This document shows, piece after piece, positions 63,899 to 64,000 of a stretch of DNA of 64,000 nt (position 1 is the stretch's first letter; each line of letters starts with the position of its first letter). The stretch covers positions 3,224,001-3,288,000 of the forward strand of contig NC_090773.1 of the NCBI RefSeq assembly GCF_001761485.1, read 5' to 3'. Below the pieces are notes generated by a model. It did no database searches and had not been told where the DNA came from. It worked only from the letters and a program-made list of their open reading frames with translations. Made by a program: the position numbers and the translations under genes. This stretch comes from Yarrowia lipolytica (taxonomy: Eukaryota; Ascomycota; Dipodascomycetes; Dipodascales).

Positions 63899-64000
63899 AT
63901 GTCTCTTTACACGGTTTTGGACATTTCAGAAGACGCGTCGGACTTTGAGCTGGAGCAGGCCTTCCGCAGCCGATCGCTGCAGTTTCTTCCGACGCTAGAC
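63899..64000 (+). CDS. J-domain-like protein lacking HPD, 5' end only
   Basis: An ATG at 63899 opens 34 codons to the window edge, so the gene is partial here. The residues MSLYTVLDISEDASDFELEQ and AFRSRSLQFLPTLD match the N-terminus of the protein encoded at 22714 (LYQVLDVQEDATIGQIEQAY, RTRSLQF). They correspond to helices I and II of a J domain. At the HPD position this copy has Leu30-Pro31-Thr32, against Leu-Thr-Thr in the other. The two are therefore paralogues that both lost the Hsp70-activating motif. The rest lies beyond the window, so an X domain cannot be confirmed. Confidence 0.75.
   Translation, partial: MSLYTVLDISEDASDFELEQAFRSRSLQFLPTLD

Noticed and set aside
1-64000. LTR elements, LINEs or DNA transposons
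   Set aside because: No reverse transcriptase, integrase or transposase motifs and no paired long terminal repeats were seen. Fragments too short to recognise by eye cannot be excluded.

Overview
The window reads as nuclear chromosome from the oleaginous yeast Yarrowia lipolytica, most likely chromosome D. The evidence is a set of proteins recognised by eye (ATP-citrate lyase subunit Acl2, complex I subunit NUEM, mitochondrial acyl carrier protein, peroxisomal acyl-CoA oxidase Aox3/POX3). The gene structure agrees: few introns, a GTGAGT donor, and a CTAAC branch point fused to the acceptor (ctaacccag). Genes are widely spaced, CACGTG boxes are very frequent between genes, and CTG is read as leucine. 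The species call rests on memory of these proteins, not on a search.

Layout, left to right: ACL2 (+); a DDT/WHIM chromatin protein (+); a Cys-rich hypothetical gene (-); DBP10 RNA helicase (-); a protein with an N-myristoylation signal (+); a J-domain-like protein without HPD (+); a spliced YSY6/RAMP4 gene (+); a Lys/Glu-repeat SMAP-type protein (-); NUEM (+) convergent with a JEN-type carboxylate permease (-); the three-exon acyl carrier protein gene (+); a Hol1-like MFS transporter (+); two decayed host genes back to back (an unidentified gene on -, a SEC18/NSF copy on +); a membrane-anchored DUF3445 protein (-); about 6 kb with no gene; POX3 (-); another MFS transporter (-); a small mitochondrial membrane protein (-); about 4.7 kb of repeat-rich DNA; and the first 34 codons of a second HPD-less J-like gene, cut by the window end.

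Several genes bear on acetyl-CoA and mitochondrial energy metabolism. Acl2 makes cytosolic acetyl-CoA, ACP serves mitochondrial fatty-acid synthesis and complex I, NUEM is a complex I subunit, the JEN permease imports carboxylates, and Aox3 starts peroxisomal beta-oxidation. They have separate promoters and both orientations, so this is proximity, not an operon.

I saw no CRISPR array, no convincing tRNA or rRNA gene, and no LTR element, LINE or DNA transposon. The most unusual items are the pair of J-like proteins that both lost HPD, the decayed SEC18 copy beside a second decayed gene, a 19-bp-spaced CACGTG array, an AT-rich 20-mer-like repeat block, and an ACP terminal exon that adds only two residues.
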